Shown here: in pieces, positions 34,086 through 45,116 of the stretch
Position numbering within the stretch: the first letter of the stretch is position 1
Layout: every line of letters starts with the position of its first letter
Assembly (NCBI GenBank): GCA_009746045.1
Contig: RPFO01000312.1
Location: 358,823 to 420,822, forward strand
Direction: 5' to 3'
Length of the DNA stretch: 62,000 nt
Origin: Mesostigma viride
Lineage: Eukaryota > Streptophyta > Mesostigmatophyceae > Mesostigmatales > Mesostigmataceae
Notes under the pieces: model-generated
Databases searched by the model: none
Told to the model about the DNA's origin: nothing
The model's input: only the letters and a program-made list of their open reading frames with translations
Translations under genes and position numbers: made by a program

Positions 34086-34265
34086 CTGGGATATTAAAAT
34101 TAAATTAAATTATAACATGCATGCCTCCGTTGGGAGATCATGTAGCACATATTCCTTGATGGATGGGTGGTGTGTGGGAAGCCGCATAATCAAACTAACC
34201 TAACTCTAAGCTATCTAGTCTAGAAAAATCCTAACTACACTACTCAGCAAAACGCGCCCCTTCCT
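34086..34265 (-). mobile_element. LINE-A7: 3' UTR tail
   Basis: Same 3' UTR as LINE-A2 (GGCTTCCC.CACACC, CTCCCAACGGAG, AATTTAATTT tail), about 180 bp. Its tail abuts the broken ORF1 at 34085. Confidence 0.75.
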
Positions 34266-34530
34266 CTTAGGTAGATTAGTTCCTGTTTAGATAGATGTTT
34301 GTAGTTAGTGATGCTGTTTAGATAGATGTTGTAAGTAGCTGATGTAGATAGACATAGTCACTAGGATATGTGCTATGAGTGCTACAGGATATGTGCTCAG
34401 TGACTCCGTGACTCCCCAACGGGAGCACGAGTCTAATTAATTAATTGTGTGCTCAGGGATATGTGCTACATATACTCCCAACGGAGTTATGTTCCTAATT
34501 AACTTCAATTAATTAAATAATTAATTAATG
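34266..34530 (+). mobile_element. Two retroelement tails in + orientation
   Basis: 34266-34445 is a LINE-A1-type tail (hairpin ACTCCCCAACGGGAG, then TTAA repeats). 34447-34530 is an ORF1-type tail (hairpin ACTCCCAACGGAGT, then AATT-rich end). Both are too short to carry coding sequence. Confidence 0.7.
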
Positions 34531-35435
34531 GAAAAGCAGATACAACTACTACCTACAATCACAGGCCGCGTTCCTTTCTTACAATTTGACACGAGCAATA
34601 GTGCCTGGATTTCAGCCTCGCAAGGCCTGGCGTTTAGTTCCCCACCATACTCCATGTGCACTTGGGGGAAATTTGCTGTGATATCAAGTGCAGAAATTAC
34701 TGGCTCCTGCCGACTTGGTCCGCAAACTTCTAAAACCCTGCATGCTGAATCGAACGGCTGTCTTGTCGCCACTCGTCTGTTGCAGTTTGCAAAATTTTCC
34801 ATCGCCAACCCTCCGAATAAATAAAGGAAACAAGCATCCAGAGAACAATTCTCCCAGGGATGGCCACCCCTGGTTCCTGCCTTCGGCAATCCCGAAGGGT
34901 GAGTGTGGATCATACACTACGTGAATTTCAGTTGTCTGAAATTGCGTGCACGGCAGGCATATGCCGTAAGCGGATGCTTGACATCTCTCTCTCTGGCGAC
35001 AAGAGGGGACGCCCAAGCGCTTGTGCCATGGCTCAGCACACAATCAGCGCCACCATGCCACCAAGGAATAGGTCGGATTTCCAAACTGCTGCCTGCTCTT
35101 ACAAAGCACCACGTGACAGCTGGGCGCGTCATGGCACGACACGTGGCGGTCAAGCCAGGCAGCAGCAACGTGATGCCAAGGGCACAGGGGGCCCCCTACG
35201 GGTCCATGCAAGGTCTGCACACCTGGCTGAGCCCACCGCCAATCGCAAGCCCACCGCCAGCCTGCTGCTGCCGCCACATGGCACGTATGGCGCCCTTGCC
35301 TCATCACGCAACGTCCCTTTCGCCCCCCCCCCCCCCCTTCCATGTGGTGCGCCCCCCCTCTTGCCTCACACACAACGTTCCCTCATCACGTGGTGTTGCT
35401 GCCTCCTCACGCCACATTCCCCAAACCCTGCCCCC
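34531..35435. other. Region downstream of the PITH gene, unassigned
   Basis: It contains an AATAAATAAA at 34815-34824 and open frames up to 253 codons, none with a motif I recognise. Part of it should be the PITH-gene 3' UTR on the - strand, but I see no clear - strand polyadenylation signal. A run of C lies near 35325. Confidence 0.4.
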
Positions 35436-36571
35436 TCACGCGTGGTCGTCAATCTTCTTGAAGTCATTCATGTTGGTTGTCTCCACCGGCGTGCCGATGA
35501 ACTGAAGCTTGCACACACGCGTGGTCTCCCCCCCACCCTGGTTGTCAGCCATGAAAACCGTCACGCTGCGCACGCTCTGGAACTTCACAAACTTGAGAGG
35601 GATGGGGGTGCCCTCTGCTAGCTGGGCGGGCGTCAGCTCGAGCTCCTGGGTCCCTGCGAACTCGGCCGCCTCGCTGAAGCCCAGCGAGCTCTTGTTTATA
35701 AAGAGCTTGATGTTCTTGGGGCCGCTGCCATCGTCTGGCGCCTTGATCACAATCGAGTGTAGCTTCACCACCTGTGTGGCAGGCACAAGGCATTAATCAT
35801 ATTGAAGCAGCAGGGTACCCAGGGGCCGCAGACGGAATAAGGTTTCCAGGTGCTGCTCATGGCAAGACCTCATCACACAACGGCATAGTACTCCATGTCA
35901 TGAACGCGGAGATGAGCCAGTGTCAAGATTCGATTACTGCTAAGGCATGTACCCGTTGAAATCATGGGGCTGATCCCAAGACAGTCTCGAAATTTTCCAC
36001 TGGCCCTGCAAGAAAGTGGGCAAACTTGTACAGGGTAACAGTGACGGTGAATCCGCGAGATCCAGGGAACACGCGTGGATAGGAAGGAGTGTAGGATTTT
36101 CACGCATAATATAAGATATTGCCTTGCCGCAAGAAATTTTCTACTAGGGCCGTCGATTTCCAACTCGACGCACGACTACCGACAAGTGTCTGTCGGCTAG
36201 CGTGGACAAACTAGCTGGACCACATCCAAAGCTAATGACCGAACTGCGAATTTACACGCAACAGCCAAATTTCAAAACGCCAGGTCGCAGTTGCACCAAA
36301 AAGCAATAGACCGAATATGTCATGGACAACTCTGCTGGTGATTAGGATGACAGTCGCTGGCAACTGATTGCTACCAGATAACCCATACCTGATTAAACGG
36401 CACCGTGACCAAAAGTTGCTCGTCGATGTCACTTTCCAGGAAAAGGCCCGCGTCCTCCCGGTAGCCCTTCTTCAAAGCATGGGTGAACGGATGGCCATTT
36501 TTTTCGTTTAGCGACTCACAGCCCCGCCAATCAATTGCGGCTTCCAAATCAACCTGGCCTTTGTTGCTCAT
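35436..36571 (-). CDS. PITH-domain protein (TXNL1 C-terminal domain-like), complete
   Basis: Two exons. Exon 1 (36571-36389, 61 residues) has [16 protein letters not shown] and [21 protein letters not shown]. The donor CAG/GTATGG and acceptor GCCACACAG/GTGGTG are in phase 0. Exon 2 (35771-35436) has [35 protein letters not shown] and [16 protein letters not shown] before TGA. The total is 172 residues, matching the stand-alone PITH proteins of plants; in animals the same domain is the proteasome-binding C-terminus of thioredoxin-like 1. No thioredoxin domain lies upstream. The role is probably proteasome-associated or redox-related, inferred from family. ATG 36571 is taken as the start because KGQVDL follows it as in plant homologues. 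LINE-B1 ends 193 bp upstream. Confidence 0.9.
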
Positions 36572-36763
36572 TTCAAACGCTGTTGTGCAGATATGCAGGT
36601 ATGCAGAAACTCACAAAAACGCTTCACTACAAACTATAAAGCATGAGGCAATTTGTCGAGAAACCCTCTGCCTGCAGGAAAGTCACCGTCAGAAACAGGC
36701 AGTGTGTCAACTCACGGGTCTGCGCCATAATCACACTACTGTAGGTAGTTCTGCTTTCCCGCC

Positions 36764-36783
36764 TTTCCCGCGGTCTCTGTTTT
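36764..36783. other. Target-site duplication shared by LINE-B1 and LINE-B2
   Basis: TTTCCCGCGGTCTCTGTTTT here recurs in full at 48186-48205, and its CCGCGGTCTCTGTTTT part recurs at 42540-42555. It is host sequence just upstream of the PITH gene. Confidence 0.85.
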
Positions 36784-36866
36784 TTCCAGGTAAATAGGTG
36801 TACGTTTATTCCAAATATAGCCAGTAGTTAATCCCTGCTAAGCCTAGGGTATCAAGATGTCAGTGG

Positions 36867-39800
36867 CTAAAACGGAGCCTTACTAGACCACGGAAGCCAC
36901 TGGACTTCTAAGGGGTTGTCATTGGGCATGTGGGTAAAGATCCTGTTTTTGCCCATGAGGTCATGAAAGATCTCAAGTGGGCTGGGCTTATCCTGGTCCG
37001 CGCCAGGGTCCCAGATTTTGTTTTGTTCATTTGCAACCATCCAGTAGCGTCGCATGCCGGAGTTCCATAGGTAAATGAAGCGTGAGAGAACCCCAGCTTT
37101 GTCGAAAACTGTGCGCCTATTGAACACCACATCGTTTCGCACCGTCCAGATTGTATATAACATGCATGTGCGGAGCCATATCCACGCTTGTTGTGAAAAG
37201 GTGAGCTCAAGGCCAGGGGTGCCAGTGATGCCAAAGATAATTGAGCGGGTAGACACCGGTATGATAGGCTCAGATGTCCAGGCTGCCCATAAACCAATCA
37301 ACCAGGTCCAAACTCCCTGGAGGTTACACCATAAAAATCGGTGTTCCACAGTTTCAGTGGGGTTGGTACATAAACAAGTAGCAGGGTGGTGAAATCGCCG
37401 GTGAAGGATCTCCCCTACCCCGATGGACCGGTGCATCAAGAGGTGTTGTACGTCGGTCGCGCGGCGATCAATCACGGGTGGTCAACGGCGAGGGTGATGT
37501 TGCGGACCCAGGTGTGGCCAGGCCACTCAGTAGCGCCCCAGCGTGTCCGTCCGGGGTGGAATTGATGGTTTTTATGCCGGAGCATTGTGTAGCCCCACTC
37601 TGCCGTGTACTCGTAAAGGCCTTTACAATTCTGCTGTCACCCTGATTTAGCACCCAGCCAAATTCCACTGGATCCAATGACAACATGTCCAGGCGAGTTG
37701 ATCCCACATGTAGCCAAATAATAGCAGCGTCTGGAAGGTTGGGGTTGGGTTGGTATACACATGATTGTTCAAGGGACCAAGGTACAACCCGAATCCGGTG
37801 GCATAGCTGGGTGGGGAGGAACACCACTGCAGTTGTAAGTTGAGCCAAACAGCCATTGTGGCCGCTCAGCGGCGCCAGTAGTTGAACGTGCAGGGTTCCA
37901 AGGGGGAGTTCTGCGATCACCTTCCCCGAGCATGTTGCGGTCGTGCTGTATGGACAAAAGCAGCACCATTCACCAGCTTTATAGGGGGCACGGGGAGAAG
38001 TCATGAGTGTGTGCCAGCGTGGGGGTATGGCTTGTACTAGCGCGGCCCAGGCAGCATAAGTAGGCATATTGGGGACCCAGGCAGCCAGTTCGTTATATGT
38101 TAAGAGGCGGTAGCAGTCACCGTGGAGAATATACAGGTGGAGAATAGTGGTTACAGGGTGGGGGGATGTTATGAAGCCTTCATAGGGGTTAGGGCCACTT
38201 AAGCATCCGAAGGGGCGATTAAGGGGGTTGAGGTATATATCATTAAAGAATAGGGGTTGGCGTGCAACTTCCTCACGTAGTGTGGGGAATAATAGGCGGT
38301 CGGGTTTAAGTGCCATAAAGCCTTGCCATATACGAGCCCAGTACCAAGGAAGACCTCTGGTGAGCTTAGGGGAGGGGAGGCGAGCAGTAAGCAGTGCGGC
38401 TCCAGAGTGCCAGGAAATACCATTGGAGTGATGAGTAAGACGTGAGAGGGTTACACGTGCCAGAAGACATCCAGGGTGTGTGTTGACACCAATGTGGGCA
38501 GAGATAACTTGTTTGGCATACACAGACCATAAACGCCATTGCATATTGTGTAAGCCTAGTCCTCCAAGAGGCCACGGCATAAAAGACATTGACTCTCTGA
38601 TCCATCCGTGTACCTGGCGGCTGAGATCGCTCGATTTTTTCCAAACAAAGTTATGCCCCAGTCGTTGAATAAGAGACACGGTGTGTTCATCCGGTGGGTG
38701 GGCCTGACCGAAGTACAGCAACTTGGAGAACAGCAGCTGGTTCGTGACGAGGACCTTGCCCCGGAGGCTGAGGCGGTGTACGCCAGCCCAGCGGTTGGCC
38801 ACCTGTTGTACACCAGTAAGTTTGCCCAGTTGTTGTGATTCGTCGTATAAAAAGGTTTTGACTTCCAATAACCTCCCTTCGGCTGTCCGACCGATAGGGC
38901 AGTTATGCAAAAGGTGGTATCCTCCTGGCGGGACCCATGTCACCGCCAGGTTGGTAGGTTGGAGAGTCGGGTTGGTTGTTCTGCCAATATGCAAGCCCGT
39001 GGACTTTTGCACGTTGCAGCGTTGTTGGGAGGCGGTACAGTATGTAGATATATTGTCAAGCACAGCATCAACATCACGCAAGGAGGTGCAAATGTTAGTA
39101 GTGTCATCGGCGTAGGCAGTTTGAAACAGACCACGTGTGTGGTGAGGGATGGGGTAGCCTTGAATACGGCTGTCCTGTTGATGAAGAAAGAAGAGGCCAG
39201 CGTGAGCGAGCAAAAAGAGAAGGGGAGAGAGACAGTCGCCTTGTGGGAGGGAGCGTGTGCTATGGCCTATTTGGGATTTATGTCCATTAATTAGTAGGTG
39301 CCAAGTGAGGGATTTGATCATGCCTAGACTGACCTTAATAAGTTTAGGTCCAAACCAAGCCCGTGTAGTATAGCCTCGAGATATTTCCAGCATATGCGGT
39401 CGAATGCTTTTTCAAAATCCCAAAATAAAATAAGACCTATAATATTGTTGCGCCATGCGTCATCAACAATGTCCATGATCATGGTGATGCTGTCGCTGAT
39501 GTGTAGGTTGGACCTGAATCCAACTTGTTCCGGGCCGATCAGATTATCTAGTACACTATAGAAACGGCGTTGCAAGAGTTTGCTGGCTAGTTTGTAAGGG
39601 ACTGTGAGCATGCGAATGGGTCTATAATTTTTCCAACTTGTTTTATCCCCTTTTTTGTGTAAGAGGATGAGGATTGTTTCCGACCACTGGCCCACAACAG
39701 TTTCGGTGTTCCAGATTTCCAGGATGCATTGGTAGAGATCCCGGCCTATGAGGGGCCAGAACGTTTTAAAAAACTCTACTGGAAGGCCATCTGCACCAGG

Positions 39801-41267
39801 TGCGCTACCGGTTTTGAGATGTTGAAGTGCTAGAGATGTTTCTTCCATAGTGGGGCTGGCGTCTAGTAGAGCTTGTTGTGACGGAGAGAGGCGGTGTGGA
39901 ATAGCATCGAGGATTTTTTGTGTGGCTGTATTTGCAGAGGGGTCGGGTTCTGTCCGGAACAGGGTGGAGAAAAAAGCATGTCCAGATTGTAGGATGTCTT
40001 GAGGGGTGGTATGGGTGCCAGTCTCGTCTGTAATTTCAGTGATGGTGGTTTGTGAGCGCGGGGGTGGGATAAATGCAAAGAATTCCTTATTCATTCGTTC
40101 ACCTTTGACATGCCACCATGTATTTTCCACATCTAGGGCTTCTGCGTGGCGTTCAAGGCGTAGCTTATCCATCTCAGTCTGGCACAATTGTAGTCGTGTT
40201 AACTCGTGCGGGGCTAGGCGGGGTTTGGATTGCAACATAGTGATAACTCGTTTGTAGTAATTGTAGTCTTTGCCTTTTATGCGGCGTTGTTCTAGATCGT
40301 ATGCCTTAGAGGAGTCAAGGATGTGCGAGAGGCATGCTTGCATCCAGAGAGTAGTGCTTGGGTAGTCTACTTGCTTAGTTTTCCAGTCCCGCCATTGTTC
40401 TCGGACTAGGGTGCGAAAGGCGGGGTCAGCCAGCAGCTTTTTATTGAGGCGAGGGACGCCTGGTCCTCTGGGGGGGCTGGAGTGATACACCATGGTGAGA
40501 AGGCAAGGGTAGTGATCAGAAAAAACTGTGGAGCGTATGACCTCTGCATGACAAATGAGGGATGCCCAAAAGGGTGACATAAATATGTAGTCTAGACGAC
40601 TAGTGATGCGGGTGCCCTGACGAGTGGACTCGCGAGTATGCAGATGGTCGCGAGGTTTGATAACATCTTGTAGTGAGAGGCGTGTGAGGTGGTTGGCTAA
40701 CGAGGTCGTCTCAAGCCCAAGGCCATGGTCTAGGTCAACATTAAAGTCACCCATCAGTATGACCTCATGAGATTGGTCCAGGAGGGGGGCAACCATAGCA
40801 AACAAATCATCAAAAAATTTTATACGGTCAGAGTGTTCGTTGGGGGCATATACCGATATAATATAGCCAGTCTTACCGCCCCAGGAGATGCATTGCCGGG
40901 TCCAGCGACCCTGCCATGTGTTGGGAGCAGTATCTATGTGTTGGGCCCATGGGTGCAGTTGAACATGAGGGTGTGGCGGACGTCGATATTGTAGCAATGC
41001 AGTGCCTCCACTAGTCCCCCGTGCCCATGCCCATCTGCGTTCCATGTCTGGGGTGCGTCTTGTAAAGGATTGTAGTGCTTTGGCGTCTATTCCAGGAAAT
41101 TTATGTTCTTGTAGGCCTACCCAGATTTCATGAGATGGGCCGACATAGGGTTGAGTGATACTGGCTAGTTGTGCCTGGAGCGCAGATATTTTAGACTGTC
41201 CCTGGGTGCGAACACCATAAGTATTTAGACCCTGAACGTTCCAAGATATTATAGTAAGTTGACTCAT
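36867..41267 (-). pseudogene. LINE-B1 ORF2: endonuclease, RT and zinc finger
   Basis: The start is taken at MSQLTIISWNVQGLN (41267), 53 bases after the ORF1 stop. The APE endonuclease shows WNVQGLN, LQEHKFPG, MGDFNVDLD, RLDYIFMS and FSDHYP. The RT has NYRPIRMLTVPYKLASK, GFRSNLHISDS, FWDFEKAFDRICW, LPQGDCLSPLLF and YADD (39114-39103). The C-terminal zf-RVT-like region has CLCTNPTETVEHRFLWCN. There are frame changes near 39345 (just before the LPQGD block) and near 37480. The second restores the first frame. The copy is otherwise long and readable, suggesting fairly recent insertion. Confidence 0.88.
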
Positions 41268-41319
41268 AAGTAAGTAGAAGGAGAGAGAATGCAGAAGGAT
41301 GCAAGCGTTGGCGTACCTC

Positions 41320-42539
41320 TCATGCCTTGGAAGACGATGCACGCGCCCGCTTGGTTGCGTCGGCTGTGGTGACCGCTGGCTGCGCCCGTTTGGCCGAGGG
41401 GTCGTCCTGCGCTGGCGCTTCCTCGAGAGAGCCAGTTGAGGAGGGCATCATGTCGAGATCATGGGGTAGGGCCGGCAGCCGTGCCGCCGGATCAGACGGT
41501 GACGGCTGGTTGTGCGCTCCCGGGGGATCCACGTAGTTCGCCCCGGGGACGCGTCGGAGGATGCTCTTGAGTTGGGCCGACGTAACCCCGATGGATTTCA
41601 GTGCGGCCTCCTTGTTGGTCCAGACCAAGCGAGCCCCGGCTGTTGCGAAGTCTCCTTCCTTGGATGTGAGGCATGGCACTAGTGTTTTCAGGATATAGAT
41701 GGTGCCAGCCCTGGGGCGGTAGTCAATTGAAGCGTCTAACATGATGGACAGCCGGCGCTCGTTTCGCGAGACTTGTACAAGCGTGTCGAGCTGGTTACGT
41801 TTGAGAAAGTCCTCCGTTTCCGTCCAGATGTCAAGTGGCCGCCCTGTCCTAGCCCCCATGGGCTTGTGCATCAACAAGCTGGGGCTGTTATCCGCAGCGA
41901 CGGTGCAGAGTACCTTGTTGGGTTGATTGGCCGAGGTGATGTATGGGTAGAGGTGGCTGCCCACCGAGGCGTCCTTGGGGATGTCTAGTTGTTGCAGATC
42001 CCATTCGCCGTAGCCGCCCATGATGTAGCGGTTGATGAGCACGTGCGGTGGGACCGCCTCTGGGGGCGCCGCTGGGTTCTGCTCGGTTTGCAGGCCACCG
42101 AGCCGCTGTTGCTTGGCAGCTGCAAGCCTGAGGGCCTCTGGGCACGCGTTGGATAAATGTTCACGCGAGCACATGCAGGTGATACATAGCAGCGGTTCCA
42201 TGTTGATTTGGGTAGTCACCCGAGAGTCGGCCAGCTTAGCAATGTCGAACTCCATGATGGGGATTTGCAGAATGTCCGGTAGGCAGCGTGGCGAGGTGCC
42301 GGAATAGCCGCCGGGGCACCCGTAGATCTGCCCAGTGCCGTTCAGTCCGAGCCCTTGGTCCGGTTCGAACCGGGGCGTGTAGCTGCAGACAATGCTGTAG
42401 GCTTAATAGGAGTTGCCACCACCCGTGCGAGGAAGGTCCTCCACCTTGTTGGGCAGGTTCAACCCATGAAGCGATCCGTAGGGCTTAAAGATTTCATTCA
42501 GGGTCTCTCGAGTCCGGATCCAGCCAGGGACGTTGTGCA
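41320..42539 (-). pseudogene. LINE-B1 ORF1: RRM and zinc-knuckle-like protein
   Basis: The frame begins at the insertion junction with NVPGWIRTRETLNEIFKPYG and LHGLNLPNKVED, an RRM-like pattern. One stop (TAA, 42405-42403) interrupts it before SYTPRFEP. The frame then continues to 41320. A CITCMCSREHLSNAC cluster resembles a CCHC knuckle. The C-terminus is basic (KRARASSSKA). The 5' end is missing. The product is probably an RNA-binding ORF1p, but similarity to the ORF1-only family is not evident. Confidence 0.6.
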
Positions 42540-43700
42540 CCGCGGTCTCTGTTTTCGGGGAAATGGGTATATTTTATTAGCCAATGATGGACCAAAGAGG
42601 TGAGAGGGGAAATGAGTATCAGCGAATCCTAATGAAGGTGGGCACACACACGTGTGGCGGTGACAGGTGAAAGGCTAATAGGGCGCGTTATTAGACCAGG
42701 GAAGCCATTGGACCTGAGTAATGTCGCCATGAGGCATACTGGTGAATACCTGATTACGGCCCAGTAGATCATGAAAAAGCTGGAGCGGGCTGGGCTTGTC
42801 GTTATTGGGCCCTGGGTCCCACACCCTGTGTTGTTCCTGAGCTAACAGCCAGTAGCGGCGCATAGCCGCATTCCATAGGTATATAAACTAGCGCCGCCGG
42901 ACTACGCCGCCGCGGGTATACTCCTCGCGGACCTTAAAGACTGTCTCGTTGCGTATGGTCCAGATCGCGTATAGCATAGTAGTGCGTAGCCATATCCATT
43001 CTGCTTGGGAAACTGAAAGCTCGGTCCCTGGTGTGCCAGCAATACCGAAAATGATGGTACGCACGCTAATTGGGAGAGTGGGTGGCGATGCCGTCCATGC
43101 GGCCCAGATGTTAATGAGCCACGTCCAAACCCCAGGGAGATTACAGTAAAGAAACCTGTGCTCAATGGTTTCACTAGGGTGCGTGCACAGGCATGATGCA
43201 TCATGACCAAAACGCTCGTGGAGCGTAGCGCAGACCCCTACCGCCCTATGCATCAAAAGATGTTGTACATCAGTGGCCCTGCGGTCCACGAGAGGGTGGT
43301 CTACCGCCAGGGTAATCATCTTAACCCAAGTGTAGCCCGGCCAATGTATTCCCCAGCGGGCTCGGCCCGGATGGGGCTGATGGTACGTATGCAACAAGAT
43401 ATCATAACCCCAATCTGCGGTGTACTCAAAGATACATTTGCTGGTTCTGATGTCCCCCTTGGTTAAGACCCATCCAAATTCAACCGGGTCCAGATGTAGT
43501 AGATCGAGCCGTGTGTTGCCCACGTGTAGCCATGTAATGCTCTCAACCGGGGATAATGGGTCCGGCTGGATCATGCAAGATCTTGGCACAGACCATGGGA
43601 CTACGCGTATGCGGTGACACTGGGAAGCTGGCGTGTACGCATATAAGGTGGATAGTTGATACAGACACCCATTGTGGCCAGAAATAGCTTCCAGCAGTTG

Positions 43701-44764
43701 TACCGTAGTGGCTCAAAACACATTGCGAATTAATATTTTTTCGAGGGTTTTTCTGCATGGTTTTGACACTTTGCGGGGAAAGTTCAGCACGTGTTAGGTA
43801 AACTTCGAGCCCGGGAGCTTGTTTATATTAGGGCACCTAGTTCAGTGTCTGACTTGGATTCTAACCTACCAAGTACATTAATTACCCACCAAGCGCAGTT
43901 CCTATCTGACAATTAAATGAGTACCAGTATGACATAAGGCCCTAATCAGTGCTAATAGGGCCCCTAATCAGTGCTAATAGGGCCCCTAATGAGTGCTAAT
44001 AGGGCCCTAATCAGTGCTATTTCTTAATTAATTAACCCAACATGGCCCTAATCAGAAATATGGCCCAAATCAGTACCTAGTGATTATATTAAGTTAGTGC
44101 TCAAATTTTATGTTCAAAATAAAATGTAACTTATTCATGACGTATCCTCCCGAGTATTCATGACGTATACTCCCTGATCATACCCAAATGCAAAAAGTAC
44201 TTGTCTAACTTGTGTTAAAGTACGGCTTAGGTTGTCTAGTTGGACCATGCAAATCATCATAATTGCTTCAAGCCCTAGTACCAAGGTCTCGGCAAATTAC
44301 AATATAAAATTAACATTATCATCCATCAGCACCACCCACAGTTTTAATTAGGGCACCCAAGAATGAATAAAACAGCCCCTCACTGCATCCCCTTCCATGC
44401 CTTCTCCATCCTCACCCCCTTCCATGCTAGCCTCTCCATCCTCACCCCCTACGGGGTCAAGCTCCTCGCCATCAGTCAACAACCATCGGAAGCGACTCTA
44501 ACGCTAAGATTTTATACCCGCCATTAATTCTAGAATTCAAAATTGAATGCGTTCTCAATCTGGCGCGACGCGGCGCGGCGCGGCGCGGCAAGCGCGGCGC
44601 TCCCCTTCATCTAGCTGCGCCGCGGCCTGCATGCAGCCAGAAACAGGTGCAGCGGCGCTGCCCGGTTTTCATACTTTACGGGGTAAATTGGAGCATTATT
44701 TTAGCACTTTTCGGGGGGTCATTCGAAAATATTAATTCGCAATGTGTTTTGAGCCACTACGGTA
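43701..44764. mobile_element. 1.06 kb TIR element without coding capacity
   Basis: Inverted ends TACCGTAGTGGCTCAAAACA, continuing CATTGCGAATTAATATT (about 40 bp). GTTG is duplicated at 43697-43700 and 44765-44768, and removal restores LINE-B2. The interior has four GGGCCCTAATCAGTGCTAAT-like repeats (43940-44020) and a GGCGC run near 44570. No transposase is present. The superfamily is unknown. Confidence 0.82.
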
Positions 44765-45116
44765 GTTGGAGCCCCTCATGTGGCAGAACCGTCACGACTA
44801 AACCCTTGCACGCAGGCGTGACTCCGTCGGCGTAGAAGCTAACCCAGTCGCCGGTTATAATTGGCTTGCGTGGGGCAGTCATCAATGCATGCCACGCAGC
44901 TGGTATCGCACTTATAAGAGTTTGCCACGCTTGCAGGGAGGGCATGTGGGAGACCCAAGTGCTGACCTCGTCTTAGCTGAGCCGTCGATACGTAGCGCCG
45001 TGCCCCAGGTAGAGGTCCAGCACCCTGACAATCGGCGGTGACGCGCGCAGAAAGCCATCATACGGGTTGTGTCCGTGGAGAGTGCCGAGGGGCTTGTTAG
45101 TAGCGTCTGTGATTAA

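Larger units (their letters stand above)
36784..42539 (-). mobile_element. LINE-B1: L1-like retrotransposon, nearly complete
   Basis: 5.76 kb. On the - strand it has ORF1 (truncated at its 5' side, 42539-41320), ORF2 (41267-36867) and a short 3' UTR with AATAAA about 20 bases before the end. The duplicated target CCGCGGTCTCTGTTTT is on both sides. It is a different family from LINE-A: it has a long EN-RT with a C-terminal zinc-knuckle region and no stem-loop tail. Confidence 0.88.

Noticed and set aside
34521-34913. - strand 130-codon frame as an exon downstream of the PITH gene
   Set aside because: No family resemblance I can name, no convincing splice sites, and its 3' end is retroelement tail sequence.
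35436-35793. Overlapping frame 35545-35793 in the PITH exon
   Set aside because: Shadow of the real exon; the 35436-35771 frame carries all the PITH motifs.
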